Positions 1 to 9,349 are shown, numbered from the stretch's first letter. The stretch: 64,000 nt of DNA from JACVRN01 sp036389255 (GCA_036389255.1 DASVQI010000042.1:43390-107389); one strand, 5' to 3'. The notes: generated from the letters alone by a model not told the origin. Made by a program: numbers and translations.

Positions 1-1
1 C

Positions 2-1195
2 GCTGCCGGAGCGCCCGCGTTTCTCATTGACGCGCCGGAGTATTTCGGGCGCGCTTCCGTCTACGGCTTTAGCGATGACCACGAGCGCTTCGCCTTCTTC
101 TGTCGAGCGGCGCTCGCGCTTCTCAAGCGTCTTGGCCCGCCGCCCGACATAGTCCATTTGAACGACTGGCCGAGCGGGTTTGCTGCCGCAGAGCTTCGCG
201 TGCGGCGCTCCGTTGACCCATTCTTTCATCGGACGCGCTCGCTCTTTTCGATTCACAATCTGGCTTATCACGGCTCATTCGACCCGCGCGACCTTGCGCG
301 CTTGGGCTTCGACACGCCGGAGCGGCGTGAAGCCTTCATGATGGAAGGCTCGGCCTCTGCGCTTAAAGCTGGCTTGATGGCAAGCGACATGCTTTCGACC
401 GTCAGCCGTCGCTACGCGCTTGAGATTCAGACGCCTGAGTTCGGCCACGGGCTCGAATGGATTCTGCGCGCAAGGCGCGACCGTCTGGTGGGCATCACGA
501 ACGGCGTTGACTACGACGTGTGGAATCCTGAGACAGACGCGCATCTGCCGGCGCATTTCAATGCCGACGACTTGACGGGCAAGCGCATGTGCAAGCTTGA
601 TTTGCTCAGGCGCTATAACCTACCGGAGGATTTGAACAGGCCCATCATAGCTTCCATTTCGCGCCTGACCGGACAGAAGGGCTTTGACTTAATCCGCGAG
701 GCTGCGGGACAGATTCTAGCGACGGGCGCGTTTTTCATCTCTCTGGGCTCGGGAGCGCGCGAGTACGAGGATTTCTTTCAGGAGCTGCGAGACCATGCGC
801 CGGGGCAGGTGGGAACTTATCGTGGCTTCAACGAGCCTCTGTCGCATCAAATAGAAGCAGGTGCGGACATCTTTCTCATGCCGTCGCTCTTTGAGCCGTG
901 CGGGCTGAATCAGATGTACTCTTTGCGCTACGGGACGGTGCCGGTTGTAAGAGCTACGGGCGGGCTGGACGACACTGTGGAGGATTTCGACCGCTCGCGG
1001 GGCACGGGCAACGGCTTCAAGTTTGGCCCTTATTCGGCCTCCGCTATGCTTGAAAAAATATCGGAAGCGCTTTACTGTTATGCTGAACCGGAAGTCTGGA
1101 GAAAGATTCAACGAAACGGCATGCGCGTGGATAATTCATGGCAGGCCGCGGCCCAGAAGTATCTGGAGCTTTATCGCGCCACGGCGCAAACTTGA
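2..1195 (+). CDS. glgA: Glycogen synthase, GT5 family (5' end outside window)
   Basis: Transfers glucose from ADP- or UDP-glucose to a growing alpha-1,4-glucan in the cytoplasm. The open frame runs from base 2, so the N-terminal glucan-binding region lies off the left edge. Visible GT5 features are IHNLAYHG, the KGFDLI block of the second Rossmann domain (after the RLTGQ sequence) and the C-terminal EPCGLNQMYSLRYG motif followed by TGGLDDTVEDF, which carries the donor-binding and catalytic residues of the family. The internal ATG at 158 is not the start, because the upstream codons read on as normal glycogen synthase (for example FLIDAPEYFGR). It ends 65 bases before thioredoxin on the same strand. 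The G+C-rich codon use matches the neighbouring core genes. Identification is firm; the exact donor sugar cannot be told from this part. Confidence 0.93.
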   Translation, partial: AAGAPAFLIDAPEYFGRASVYGFSDDHERFAFFCRAALALLKRLGPPPDIVHLNDWPSGFAAAELRVRRSVDPFFHRTRSLFSIHNLAYHGSFDPRDLARLGFDTPERREAFMMEGSASALKAGLMASDMLSTVSRRYALEIQTPEFGHGLEWILRARRDRLVGITNGVDYDVWNPETDAHLPAHFNADDLTGKRMCKLDLLRRYNLPEDLNRPIIASISRLTGQKGFDLIREAAGQILATGAFFISLGSGAREYEDFFQELRDHAPGQVGTYRGFNEPLSHQIEAGADIFLMPSLFEPCGLNQMYSLRYGTVPVVRATGGLDDTVEDFDRSRGTGNGFKFGPYSASAMLEKISEALYCYAEPEVWRKIQRNGMRVDNSWQAAAQKYLELYRATAQT

Positions 1196-1260
1196 AAGGT
1201 TTTCGAGTTCACTGTAGATGGGAATTTTCGTATTGACAGCTAAGTAGGAGAAACAAGGTT

Positions 1261-1602
1261 ATGAGTGAACATGTGAACGAAGTGAGCGATAGCTCTTTTG
1301 AAAAAGACGTTCTGCAATCGGAGCAGCCGGTGCTGGTGGATTTCTGGGCCGCGTGGTGTGCGCCATGCCGGATGCTGGCACCCACGGTGGAAGCCGTGGC
1401 CGAAAAGTACGCGGGCAACGCTCGCGTCGTCAAGCTCAACGTAGATGAGAATCCGGCCATCTCGCAGCGCTACGGCATCAAAGGCATCCCTACGTTGATT
1501 CTCTTCAAAGGCGGCAAGGAAGAGGAGCGAGTGGTCGGCGCTACCAGCAAAGAGGCTATCTCGCGCATGATTGACAAGCACGTAACGGTTGCCAGCGCTT
1601 GA
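1261..1602 (+). CDS. trxA: Thioredoxin
   Basis: Small cytoplasmic disulfide reductase of 113 residues, close to the family length of about 105-110. The active site is WCAPC at about residues 36-40 in the usual context VLVDFWAAWCAPCRM, followed by the PTVEAVAEKY helix and the cis-proline region GIKGIPTLILFKGG. A Shine-Dalgarno-like AGGAG lies about 10 bases before the ATG. It is a single gene followed by a good hairpin terminator. Nothing unusual is seen; only the paralogue number (trxA or another copy) is uncertain. Confidence 0.95.
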   Translation: MSEHVNEVSDSSFEKDVLQSEQPVLVDFWAAWCAPCRMLAPTVEAVAEKYAGNARVVKLNVDENPAISQRYGIKGIPTLILFKGGKEEERVVGATSKEAISRMIDKHVTVASA

Positions 1603-1625
1603 TGGCGCGGGCCCACAAGATTTTG

Positions 1626-1660
1626 GTGGCGCGGAAAATTTCCAAAACCTTCCGCGCCAC
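1626..1660 (+). terminator. Hairpin terminator after thioredoxin
   Basis: An 11-bp perfect stem (GTGGCGCGGAA with TTCCGCGCCAC, loop 13) starts 23 bases after the thioredoxin stop. The T-run after it is weak (TTCTCT), so it is a probable rather than certain intrinsic terminator. Confidence 0.6.
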
Positions 1661-1803
1661 TTCTCTATACGCGACCAACCCTGAGCCCCAATGTGTTTAG
1701 TATATCGGGCGGCGCTGAAGATGTAGGGGAAGAACCCGCAGCTCAAGCGACTCGGGCTCTGCTGATTCCGACAGCAGAAGCTCCGTGACGAACTGAATAC
1801 TAT

Positions 1804-2208
1804 ATGAAACCCAAGCGTCAGGGACGCCCACTTCGCAAGCAATCTTTTGACGAGCGCTTAGCTGCCGCGAAACGCTCGCGTGCAGTAGAAGATGTACGGC
1901 TGCGCGCGCGTCAGGCGCAGGGCAAGCTGCGCCGTTTCGTCAACATCAACTTCCGCAAGGAAGAGGTCGTACAGCAACTGGCCTTGAGACGAGGCGACTG
2001 CAATCGCTGCGGCGCTTGCTGCGAGATTCTGTTCAAGTGCCCCTTCCTCAAAAAGCACAGGGACGGCACGACTTCCTGCGGCATCTATGAAGACCGCCCG
2101 AACCAGTGCCGCCTCTTCCCCATAGAGAAACGCGACCTTGAAGAAGTGCGCGGCACGTGCAGCTTCTACTTCATAGAGCGGCCACTCAAGCTGGAGCGGG
2201 CAAGCTGA
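1804..2208 (+). CDS. YkgJ-family cysteine-cluster protein
   Basis: 134 residues with the eight-cysteine pattern of the YkgJ/Fe-S or zinc-binding family: CNRCGACCEILFKCPF at about residues 67-82 and then CGIYEDRPNQCRLFP at about 96-110, ending with a last cysteine in GTCSFY. The family is thought to bind a metal or iron-sulfur cluster, but its substrate is unknown. The N-terminal 60 residues are very basic (R/K-rich) and not part of the cysteine domain, so the protein may bind nucleic acid or another acidic partner; that is inference. It stands between thioredoxin and purA on the same strand with modest gaps. The ATG at 1804 is the first good start; no strong ribosome site is seen. Confidence 0.85.
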   Translation: MKPKRQGRPLRKQSFDERLAAAKRSRAVEDVRLRARQAQGKLRRFVNINFRKEEVVQQLALRRGDCNRCGACCEILFKCPFLKKHRDGTTSCGIYEDRPNQCRLFPIEKRDLEEVRGTCSFYFIERPLKLERAS

Positions 2209-2273
2209 GAAAAGCCGTCAGCGTTCAGCCGAAAGCTTTCTGATAGCAGGTTGCTGACTGCTGATTACTATTT

Positions 2274-3587
2274 ATGATTATCGTCGTCATAGGAGCCCAG
2301 TGGGGCGATGAAGGTAAAGGGAAGATAGTTGACCTTCTGGCCGAGCGCTTCGACGTGGTCGCGCGCTATCAGGGCGGCCACAACGCGGGCCATTCCGTGC
2401 AGGTCGGCTCAAGCTCATTCGTCCTTCACCTTCTGCCTTCAGGCATAGTTCACCCCGGAAAGACCTGCGTGCTGGGCAACGGGATGGTCATAGACCCGAA
2501 GGCGTTCTTCGATGAAGCCGACCGCCTTGCCGCGCAGGGGATTTCCGTCACGCCAGAGCGCGTGCTCGTAAGCTCTCGCGCGCACCTGATACTTCCCTAT
2601 CATCGCGCGCTGGATCATACCAGCGAAGAACGGCTCGGCAACGAGCGCGTCGGCACGACCTTGCGCGGTATCGGCCCTGCCTACGAAGACAAGGCTGGTC
2701 GGCGCGGCATCAGGGCGGCGGACGCCATAGTGCCGGAGGTGCTGCGCTCGCGCATAGAGCGCAATCTGGAGGACGCCAACCGAATCATCGTAGCTTACGG
2801 CGGCGAAGCGCTCGACCCTGAAGAGATTTTCAGCGAGACGACGCGACTGGCCGAGCGCCTCGCGCCGTTCATAGCCGACACCACACTCTACATGAATCAA
2901 GCGGCGCAGGAAGGCCGCACAATCTTAATCGAAGGCGCGCAGGCCACGCTCCTCGACGTAGACCACGGCACATATCCCTTCGTCACTTCTTCAAACACGA
3001 CTGCCGGAGGCGCGTCCACCGGAACGGGCCTAGCGCCGCATCGCATCACGGGCGTACTTGGCATCGTGCGCACCTACACGACTCGCGTGGGCGAAGGCCC
3101 TTTTCCGACGGAGATGCTCAAAGGCGAGGAGGAGCTGGGGCAACTCATACGCGAGCGCGGGCGCGAGTACGGAGCATCTACGGGGCGACCGCGTCGTTGC
3201 GGCTGGTTCGACGCATTCGCCACACGCTACGCCGCAGAGATAAACGGCTTCACGTCGGTTGCGCTCACTAAGCTGGATGTGCTGGATGCGCTGGATGAAA
3301 TCAAAGTCTGCGTGGGCTACAGGCTGGACGGGCGCGAGATTAAATCTTTCCCGGCCGTCTCGCAGGACTTGCGGCGCATAGAGCCTGTTTACGCGACCTT
3401 GCCCGGCTGGAAGAGTTCCACGGAAGGCATTACGGATGCCGGTAAGCTCCCGCCCAAAGCGCGGGACTACGTCGAATTTCTCTCACGCGAGATAGGAGTG
3501 GAGATAGGCTTGGTCTCGACAGGCCCGGAGCGGGGCCAGACCATTATCTATCCCAACTCGGCCCTCGGCAGATGGCTTGCGTCTTAA
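2274..3587 (+). CDS. purA: Adenylosuccinate synthase
   Basis: Catalyses GTP-dependent joining of IMP and aspartate to adenylosuccinate in AMP synthesis. The 437 residues match the usual length of about 430. Hallmarks are the N-terminal GAQWGDEGKGKIVD loop, GGHNAGHS at about residues 36-43, the RGIGPAY(E)DK(A)(G)RRGIR block, the ATLLDVDHGTYPFVTSSN signature and the C-terminal STGPERGQTI nucleotide-binding segment. All catalytic segments look intact. Codon use is G+C-rich like glgA. It is the last conserved housekeeping enzyme before the tRNA-Lys integration site, and is good evidence that the left 4 kb is native chromosome. Confidence 0.97.
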   Translation: MIIVVIGAQWGDEGKGKIVDLLAERFDVVARYQGGHNAGHSVQVGSSSFVLHLLPSGIVHPGKTCVLGNGMVIDPKAFFDEADRLAAQGISVTPERVLVSSRAHLILPYHRALDHTSEERLGNERVGTTLRGIGPAYEDKAGRRGIRAADAIVPEVLRSRIERNLEDANRIIVAYGGEALDPEEIFSETTRLAERLAPFIADTTLYMNQAAQEGRTILIEGAQATLLDVDHGTYPFVTSSNTTAGGASTGTGLAPHRITGVLGIVRTYTTRVGEGPFPTEMLKGEEELGQLIRERGREYGASTGRPRRCGWFDAFATRYAAEINGFTSVALTKLDVLDALDEIKVCVGYRLDGREIKSFPAVSQDLRRIEPVYATLPGWKSSTEGITDAGKLPPKARDYVEFLSREIGVEIGLVSTGPERGQTIIYPNSALGRWLAS

Positions 3588-3718
3588 GCCTTCCGGCCCG
3601 CATCAATCTGTCTTATCAACTCCCCTGCGAATGAAACTATTTGAATAAGGGTTTCTGCCTCTCTACAGTAGGCCAAGCCCTCGCCCACCTAAAGATAAAG
3701 TCCGTTTATGATGAAACC

Positions 3719-3943
3719 TTAAGACTCAGCCTCGGCCTCCGCTTCATCCTTCTTCCTCGTCCACATCTCCGCAATCTGATTAGCCTCGGCCAGAGTCATA
3801 TTGTCATAAATATCCGCATCATCCTTTACCATCCCGTCCTCAAGCTCACACACTTCCCAGTCCGGCGCATTCGGGTCAGCCCCTTCCCGCCCCTTGGATA
3901 CTCGCACCTCGTATGACACATTCGAAAACTTCTTCTCTTCCAT
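3719..3943 (-). CDS. Small acidic protein of unknown function
   Basis: About 74 residues from the ATG at 3943 (MEEKKFSNVSYEVRV). I prefer this start over the one 12 codons upstream because a purine-rich AGGGAAGG lies before it and because the first 12 codons read unlike protein. The sequence is strongly acidic, has a charged C-terminal tail rich in E, A and D, and contains no recognisable domain. It looks like a compact alpha/beta protein (beta-like start, then an amphipathic helix around DNMTLAEANQIAEMWTR). It faces away from purA and lies about 150 bases before tRNA-Lys. Whether it is native or at the edge of the mobile region is unclear. Confidence 0.6.
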   Translation of the reverse strand: MEEKKFSNVSYEVRVSKGREGADPNAPDWEVCELEDGMVKDDADIYDNMTLAEANQIAEMWTRKKDEAEAEAES

Positions 3944-4091
3944 GCAATCAGTACCTTCCCTATTCTCCAGATTAACCAACTACCAAACGAGCCCCGCATT
4001 ATACACTTCGCCGCGCCCTGTGCTATAGTTGTCACCTGCCAGCTACAAGAATCCGTAGAGCAACTGGCTTTACATTCAACAAACTAAATTC

Positions 4092-4166
<75 letters not shown>

Positions 4167-4181
4167 AATTATTAGAATAAG

Positions 4182-4208
4182 TTACGGCCATCGCAATGAT
4201 GGCCGTAA
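4182..4208 (+). terminator. Terminator hairpin downstream of tRNA-Lys, carried by element 1
   Basis: An 11-bp perfect stem (TTACGGCCATC with GATGGCCGTAA, loop GCAAT). By logic of integration the sequence right of the att repeat belongs to the inserted element, so element 1 supplies a new terminator to the tRNA. The other two att copies have comparable but different hairpins at the same distance. Confidence 0.6.
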
Positions 4209-4216
4209 TTAGTTAT

Positions 4217-4237
4217 GGACACATTAAAGGACACATT
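4217..4237 (+). repeat. Tandem GGACACATT repeats, candidate integrase arm sites (left end)
   Basis: GGACACATT at 4217-4225 and again at 4229-4237, 12 bases apart. A third copy in the same orientation is at 43186-43194, just inside the other end of element 1. Short direct repeats at both ends of an element are typical arm-type binding sites for tyrosine integrases. Confidence 0.6.
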
Positions 4238-4295
4238 TACTTAAAAAATTTTTCAGGTATGGCGGTCAAATCCTATTCTTACTAGTCAGAGGATT

Positions 4296-4394
4296 AGAAA
4301 GGGGGATGCTGCGTGATTCGCAGCATCCCCCTTTCTACGAGTAGCCATTGATGGTCCTCGGCACCGGCCCTTTCTCGCAGCGAGTGCGGTGCCG
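4296..4394. other. Two strong adjacent hairpins (structured non-coding segment)
   Basis: First hairpin: an 18-bp perfect stem, arms 4296-4313 and 4319-4336, loop TGATT. Second: arms CGGCACCG (4359-4366) and CGGTGCCG (4387-4394) with a nested CTCG-CAG-CGAG at 4375-4385. They lie in the gene-free 4167-4563 stretch, downstream of the minus-strand restriction operon. They could be a terminator or a structured RNA; a good T-run is missing on both strands. Confidence 0.45.
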
Positions 4395-4563
4395 TTGAAG
4401 GCCCGATCATTTAACGACACTTCGGCGAATGCCCTTCCTCCAAGACGGATGATAATTCTCTAATACAGCGGATGGATGCGACCAATCTATCATTTAGGTA
4501 AAGTATCAACGTGCCGCCGCCTCATGCTACTTTTCAGTTGGTATGCCATGCTTATCTCGACCG

Positions 4564-5538
4564 TTATAGTTCTATTTCCGGCTGTCTGCTAGTTGCATAA
4601 GAGGCAATAAGGTCGCTCACTTGCTCCACGCTCTTGTAGTCGAGACTAAAGTCGCGATTCTTCCGCGTGGCGCCATTCAGGAAGTCCATCCCGCGCGGCA
4701 GCCCCAGTGCGATCTGGTCTGTCACTATGAAGCGGTCGTGCGGAAGCGAGTCGCCACCCCGGTCATTGTCGTAGAGGCACAGCCTCAACCTGACACTGGC
4801 CAGGTTGCCGCTCTTGAAGGATGTAAGATCAGCCTTGAGGGCGTCCAGAGGGCGCGCCGGCCCTTCTGGGTCGGGCGCGCCACAGTGGATGGTGATCTCG
4901 CAGTTCGAGGGATCAACTAGAATCCTCTCCAGCCACTCGAACAACACGTGAGCCGTGTACTCGTAGTTCCCGCGATACATCTGGCCGAACAGCTTGTCGC
5001 ATATCTCGATGCGGGAGGCGTGGCGCAATGCCTTCTTGAAGTAGCGGTCTAACAGGTCATGCTGGTCATGGGCTGACTCCGCCAAAGCTACGCCTTCCGC
5101 GGAGAGTTTCGAGCGGTCGTGCTCGAACTGCGTGTGCTGGTAGTTGAACAGTGTGGCGGCCTCAACACCTTCGATTCCTGCGAATTCTTCACCGACCTCG
5201 TCCAGCAGCAGCAAGTCGAGCAGGGCATCCCCAGACTGCTCTCTGGCGCACGTGAGGGCGTCTCTGGCTTCCGTGTAGTCGGGGATTAAGCAGTAGATGA
5301 AGCGGTGGTGTTTCTTCATCTGTGCCATGACTTTCTTGATGAGAGTCCGGTCGAACGTCTCCGGCAGCCCATCAATCTGTTCCCTAATCTCGTCCTGAAC
5401 CTGATGATTCTCGAACTCCGCCACGAAGCAGTTCTGTAGGAAGCCCCGGAGAATCCCGATCAGTGTCTGCAATCCTAGCTCTCCGCTGTCGCGGGCCACG
5501 GCGATGACTTTTGGGTCGAGGTAAACGTAGAAGATCAT
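4564..5538 (-). CDS. PLD-like (MIT_C-type) protein, last gene of the restriction operon
   Basis: 324 residues. The C-terminal third (about 210-310) resembles the phospholipase D-like fold found at the end of MITD1 and in many defence proteins: it has a single HDRFIVTD segment (H-x-R/K-x plus D) followed by GLPRGMDFL. The N-terminal two thirds are alpha/beta with no recognised motif. It starts 4 bases after the stop of the upstream ATPase gene, so the two are translated as a pair. An ATPase with a nuclease-like partner is a common two-gene defence layout, but catalysis here is unproven; the protein may only bind DNA or recruit the ATPase. Alternative: a non-catalytic structural partner. Confidence 0.6.
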   Translation of the reverse strand: MIFYVYLDPKVIAVARDSGELGLQTLIGILRGFLQNCFVAEFENHQVQDEIREQIDGLPETFDRTLIKKVMAQMKKHHRFIYCLIPDYTEARDALTCAREQSGDALLDLLLLDEVGEEFAGIEGVEAATLFNYQHTQFEHDRSKLSAEGVALAESAHDQHDLLDRYFKKALRHASRIEICDKLFGQMYRGNYEYTAHVLFEWLERILVDPSNCEITIHCGAPDPEGPARPLDALKADLTSFKSGNLASVRLRLCLYDNDRGGDSLPHDRFIVTDQIALGLPRGMDFLNGATRKNRDFSLDYKSVEQVSDLIASYATSRQPEIEL

Positions 5539-5542
5539 GGCC

Positions 5543-7093
5543 TTAGAAGAGCTCCGCGAAGTCTTCTTCGAAGAAGCCTCCAGGTATGCGGTCGATGATC
5601 CGCCCGCGCTTATCGATGCGCAGCGGCTGTATGCTCGTGCCCGTCTGCCTGTTGCCGACGAAGAGTAGCGAGATATTGTCGGGCGTGATTGTCTGCGTAG
5701 CGATGTTCTTGTTGGCGCTGCTCTCCCGTATGCGGCGCAGCATGCGCAGGATCAGGTGCTCGCTGTGCGTCTCAATGAGCACTGTGTTACTGCGTGGGCC
5801 GAGCGCGGACTCAATGAACAGGTCGCCGAGTTCGGCCTGCACGGCCGGGTGGAGGTGCAGTTCCGGCTGCTCGACGGCGACTATGCCCTGCCGGGTATCG
5901 AGCGCCGCCACGACTACGGGGATCACCTGAGAGATGCCGACGCCGATGTCGTAGGGCTGAACCTCCAAGTTCTTCGCCTCGTCTATAACCGCTAGGTGTT
6001 CCCTTATCTCGTGGCGGTCGCGCTCGCTCTCGAAGTAGCTCAGGTCGTAGTTCTCAAAGAAGGTTTCGTCCCTGAGGGCGATGAACAGCTCGGTCAGCAG
6101 CGGGCTGTCGGCGGGGATGGCCCTGAATCGGTCGAGGCGTACGCTGTAACCCGTGTCGAGCCTCTTGGCGTCAGCGAGCCACGTGTTCACCTCATTGATG
6201 AAATCCTGGCTACTCTGCGAGAGCACGTCCCAAGCAGCTGTGCCGTCTGCCCAGAGCGACTCATCCTCGGTCAGCGCCCGCCGATGGTTACGCGGCAGCG
6301 TCCTTCTGAGCGGCCCCAAGTAGCGTAAGCGGCGCAGGAGGTCGCGCAGCAGTTCCCCTGGGCCTACGAGCGTCTGCGAGATGTCAACGCTAAAGTGTTC
6401 CGGCACGTAGCCTTCGGGGCTAGTTTCATCGTTGACGATCAGAAGCTCGCCCCAACGCGGTACACTACTGGGAGTGTTTTGCACTGTGACGTTCTCCCAT
6501 TGGACGGCATCCTCCATGCCGTCTTCGGTGGGCTCAGGCTTCTCTTCATTACCTTCTTCCAGGCCGGCTATGTACGACGAATAGATGTGGTGCTTGCTGT
6601 TATACGCGACCACTACGTTAGCCTCATCGAGCGCCGTTTCGATCTTGGCAATCGGCACTCCGTTGAGGGCCGTCTGGTAGGAGATCAGCACGGGTCGTTT
6701 CAGGCTATGACTCCACTGGACTATCAGCTCCACCCACGCGGATTGCGCCCAAGAACTCCAGTCGAAGGGCGCGTCTTCGAGGAGGTAGTAGCGGTAGGTC
6801 GGCAAGTCCGTCTCAGACAGGTCGAGGTCGAATCGCAGGATGATCTTGTTCTCAGGGTCATGGTTGTGGACAAGGCTGTGGAAGCCGCCGAGGTCGACGG
6901 CGCTGCCGCCGGAGAGCGTCTTGTCCGGGTCTAGGTTCTGGCGCTCCAGGATCTCGCGAGCGTAGTGGATGGCCTGCACGATAGTGCTCTTGCCGATGCT
7001 GTTCGCGCCAAAGAGCAGCGTGATCGGTTTGATGGGCACGCGCATGGGGTCGCGTACGCCCTTGAAGTTTTGGAGTGTGATGGCGGTTAGCAT
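5543..7093 (-). CDS. AAA ATPase with DUF3696 (OLD/RecF-like)
   Basis: About 516 residues from the ATG at 7093 (MLTAITLQNFKG). An ATG 27 codons upstream is less likely because that extension overlaps the preceding gene and reads unlike protein. Features of ABC/SMC-type ATPases acting on DNA are Walker A FGANSIGKST near residue 30, a signature-like GIGVSQVIPVVVAAL, Walker B with EQPELHLHP and the switch IETHSEHLI. The extreme C-terminus (PGGFFEEDFAELF) is typical of DUF3696. No TOPRIM domain is present, so it differs from OLD nucleases. Its PLD-like neighbour may supply the effector activity. It belongs to the long minus-strand operon headed by hsdR. Confidence 0.82.
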   Translation of the reverse strand: MLTAITLQNFKGVRDPMRVPIKPITLLFGANSIGKSTIVQAIHYAREILERQNLDPDKTLSGGSAVDLGGFHSLVHNHDPENKIILRFDLDLSETDLPTYRYYLLEDAPFDWSSWAQSAWVELIVQWSHSLKRPVLISYQTALNGVPIAKIETALDEANVVVAYNSKHHIYSSYIAGLEEGNEEKPEPTEDGMEDAVQWENVTVQNTPSSVPRWGELLIVNDETSPEGYVPEHFSVDISQTLVGPGELLRDLLRRLRYLGPLRRTLPRNHRRALTEDESLWADGTAAWDVLSQSSQDFINEVNTWLADAKRLDTGYSVRLDRFRAIPADSPLLTELFIALRDETFFENYDLSYFESERDRHEIREHLAVIDEAKNLEVQPYDIGVGISQVIPVVVAALDTRQGIVAVEQPELHLHPAVQAELGDLFIESALGPRSNTVLIETHSEHLILRMLRRIRESSANKNIATQTITPDNISLLFVGNRQTGTSIQPLRIDKRGRIIDRIPGGFFEEDFAELF

Positions 7094-7121
7094 GTGATTT
7101 GGGCCGGTTCTGTCTCCAGCA

Positions 7122-8219
7122 TCACTCCTTTCCACCCACAGCGCCCACGTCCAGCTTCTGCATCTCGGCTTCAAGCTCCTCGATGGTGGGCAGGTTGCCC
7201 TTCAGATTCTTCGGCAGGGCTTCGGTGATGCGAAAGTTTGAAACGCCGATGGGCTTTGTCGTGTCGCGCAGGGCGTATTCGGCGATGACCTTATTCTTCT
7301 CCTTGCAGAGGATCAGGCCGATGGAAGGCCCGTCGCCCTCGTGGCGCAGCAGGTCATCCACAGCCGAAAGATAGAAGTTCATCTGCCCGGCGTCTCCGGG
7401 TTTGAACTTCCCCATTTTCAGGTCGATGACCACGAAGCAGCGTAGGCGCAGGTGGTAGAAGAGCAGGTCTATGTAGAAGTCATCGTCGCCGACTTCCATG
7501 TGGTACTGGCTGCCGACGAAGGCGAAGCCGACGCCGAGTTCGAGCAGGAACTCGCGGACGTGCGCAAGTAGGCCACGCTCCAGGTCGAGTTCACGCGCCT
7601 CGGCATCTAGCGTCAGGAAGTCGAAGTTGTACGGGTCTTTCAGGAGCTGCCGCGCGAGATCTGACTGCGGCGCGGGTAGCGTACGGTCGAAGTTAGTGAT
7701 GGCCTTCCCCTGCCGCCGGTAGAGGCTGCTCTCGATCTGCATGACCATGACGTTGCGACTCCAGCCGTGTTCGGCGGTCTGGCGGATGTACCACTCCCGT
7801 TCCGTCGGGTCTTTGACTTTATCGAGCAGCGTGATGTTGTGATACCAGGTTATTTGTCCAAGCACCTCTTGGACAAATTGCTCATCAGGATGCGCGGTGG
7901 CGAGAGCACGCATGTACAGCAAGTTGGTACGTGAGAAGCCCTTCATGTCGGGGAAGGCTGAATGCAGGTCGCGTGCTAAACGGTCTATGACCTTCGCGCC
8001 CCAGCCCTGCTGCTGCTGCCGCTCAAGGATGTCGCGCCCGATGCGCCAGTAGAGCAGGACGAGCTCGTGGTTGACGGCGAGGGCGGCGCGGACTTGAGCG
8101 GACTGGATGCGCTCCTTCAGGTCGCGCAGGAAATCGTCGTACCCCGTCAGTGAGGTGATGGCCGGCATTTTTACTAGCGCAGTCTTAGATGCTTCTTTAG
8201 CTTTGCGTTTCGTAGCCAT
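7122..8219 (-). CDS. DUF1016 (YhcG-type) PDDEXK nuclease
   Basis: 365 residues. N-terminal DUF1016_N (about 25-170) with GRDILERQQQQGWGAKVIDRLARDL and GFSRTNLLYMRALA, then the C-terminal PDDEXK-like nuclease (about 190-340): GDDDFYIDLLFYHLRLRCFV followed by IDLKMGKF, where D and the DLK lysine match the family's catalytic residues. The family is widespread next to type I restriction genes. It starts directly after the hsdS stop codon (TAG then ATG), so it is translationally coupled to hsdS. Its exact job is not known: it may cut foreign DNA or modulate the restriction complex. Confidence 0.88.
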   Translation of the reverse strand: MATKRKAKEASKTALVKMPAITSLTGYDDFLRDLKERIQSAQVRAALAVNHELVLLYWRIGRDILERQQQQGWGAKVIDRLARDLHSAFPDMKGFSRTNLLYMRALATAHPDEQFVQEVLGQITWYHNITLLDKVKDPTEREWYIRQTAEHGWSRNVMVMQIESSLYRRQGKAITNFDRTLPAPQSDLARQLLKDPYNFDFLTLDAEARELDLERGLLAHVREFLLELGVGFAFVGSQYHMEVGDDDFYIDLLFYHLRLRCFVVIDLKMGKFKPGDAGQMNFYLSAVDDLLRHEGDGPSIGLILCKEKNKVIAEYALRDTTKPIGVSNFRITEALPKNLKGNLPTIEELEAEMQKLDVGAVGGKE

Positions 8220-9349
8220 CTAGTCGAACAGTTCAGTCTGTGAGGCTGTTGATGCTCGATGCTGTAAAGCTGCCGCCGTCGCCTTGCCGTTGAAAAGCTC
8301 GCCACTGAAGGCGCGTTGTTGGATTGAATGAAACAAGTCATCAAGCAAATGAAGAGAGTTATCGTGCTTCTTAAGATGGTCGCTTATCTTTAGGCTCACG
8401 GCTTCAAATTCCTTTTGCTTTTCAGGAGATGGAACTTGAATCTTTAGATTCTGAAGAATTGAAAGCGTTAAGTATTTCGTATTAGTTCCCTTCGACAACC
8501 TTTTCATGTCTTGCAGCTTCTTTTCTAATGCATACCTCATATAGGAATAGGAGTGCTTCGGATTCAAGAGCGTTATGACGTAAGTGCGCTGATAAGCATT
8601 GAATTTTCCCTTATAGTGTTTGACGGAATAGTCTGCGGTGGCATTGTTGCCAGCAAGTAGTAGGGCTTCACAGTCAAAGGCATAGGTGTCGATCTGGGAA
8701 TCCTCCCTTGAGCAGGTAAAAAATGGATAAGCGCCGCCTGCGACTGCTGCGTTAGCATCGAGCTTTCCGGTTCTAAATCTCATTAACTCACTGAGTGGCT
8801 GAACGTCCCACCCATTTGGGTTCTTCACGGGATCACCGAAAGTATCAAGGAAGATAGCTTGCAACAACATGTTTATCTTTTTTATGGCTTGCCGCCGCTT
8901 CTCGCGTATGATGTCCGCTTTGTCCAAAACCGCAACAATCCGCCGTTGTTCGTCTGGGTCAATAGGGTAGGTGATTTGGATTCTCTTCAGATACTTGAAA
9001 TGCCTGTCGTAACCAGCATCGGGGAGTCTTAGAGTATTAAGATAGCGGAACAAATACTTCGCATCAACATTAATCTTCGGTTTAAGAACTTTGACTCCAT
9101 CAGCGCCCATTGCGAATGGGAAATCAACGTATTTGAAACACCTGGTATGATCACCGAAGATAATTACCGGTGGTTTAGTCTTGCATACTCTTTCAGAGTC
9201 ATTCGTGTAACCACCAATCAAAGATTTGCCTTGATCTACGATTGGGAAAGCTCCCTCTTTGAGATACTCGCTCTGCGGCGTCTTTATGTTGCCGCCTGAC
9301 TTATCCTCAAAGACATCTAAAAATGGTCTTTTGTCCCACCCTAGTTTCA

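Noticed and set aside
158..1195. ATG at 158 as glycogen synthase start
   Set aside because: The same frame reads as family sequence from base 2, so the gene continues off the left edge.
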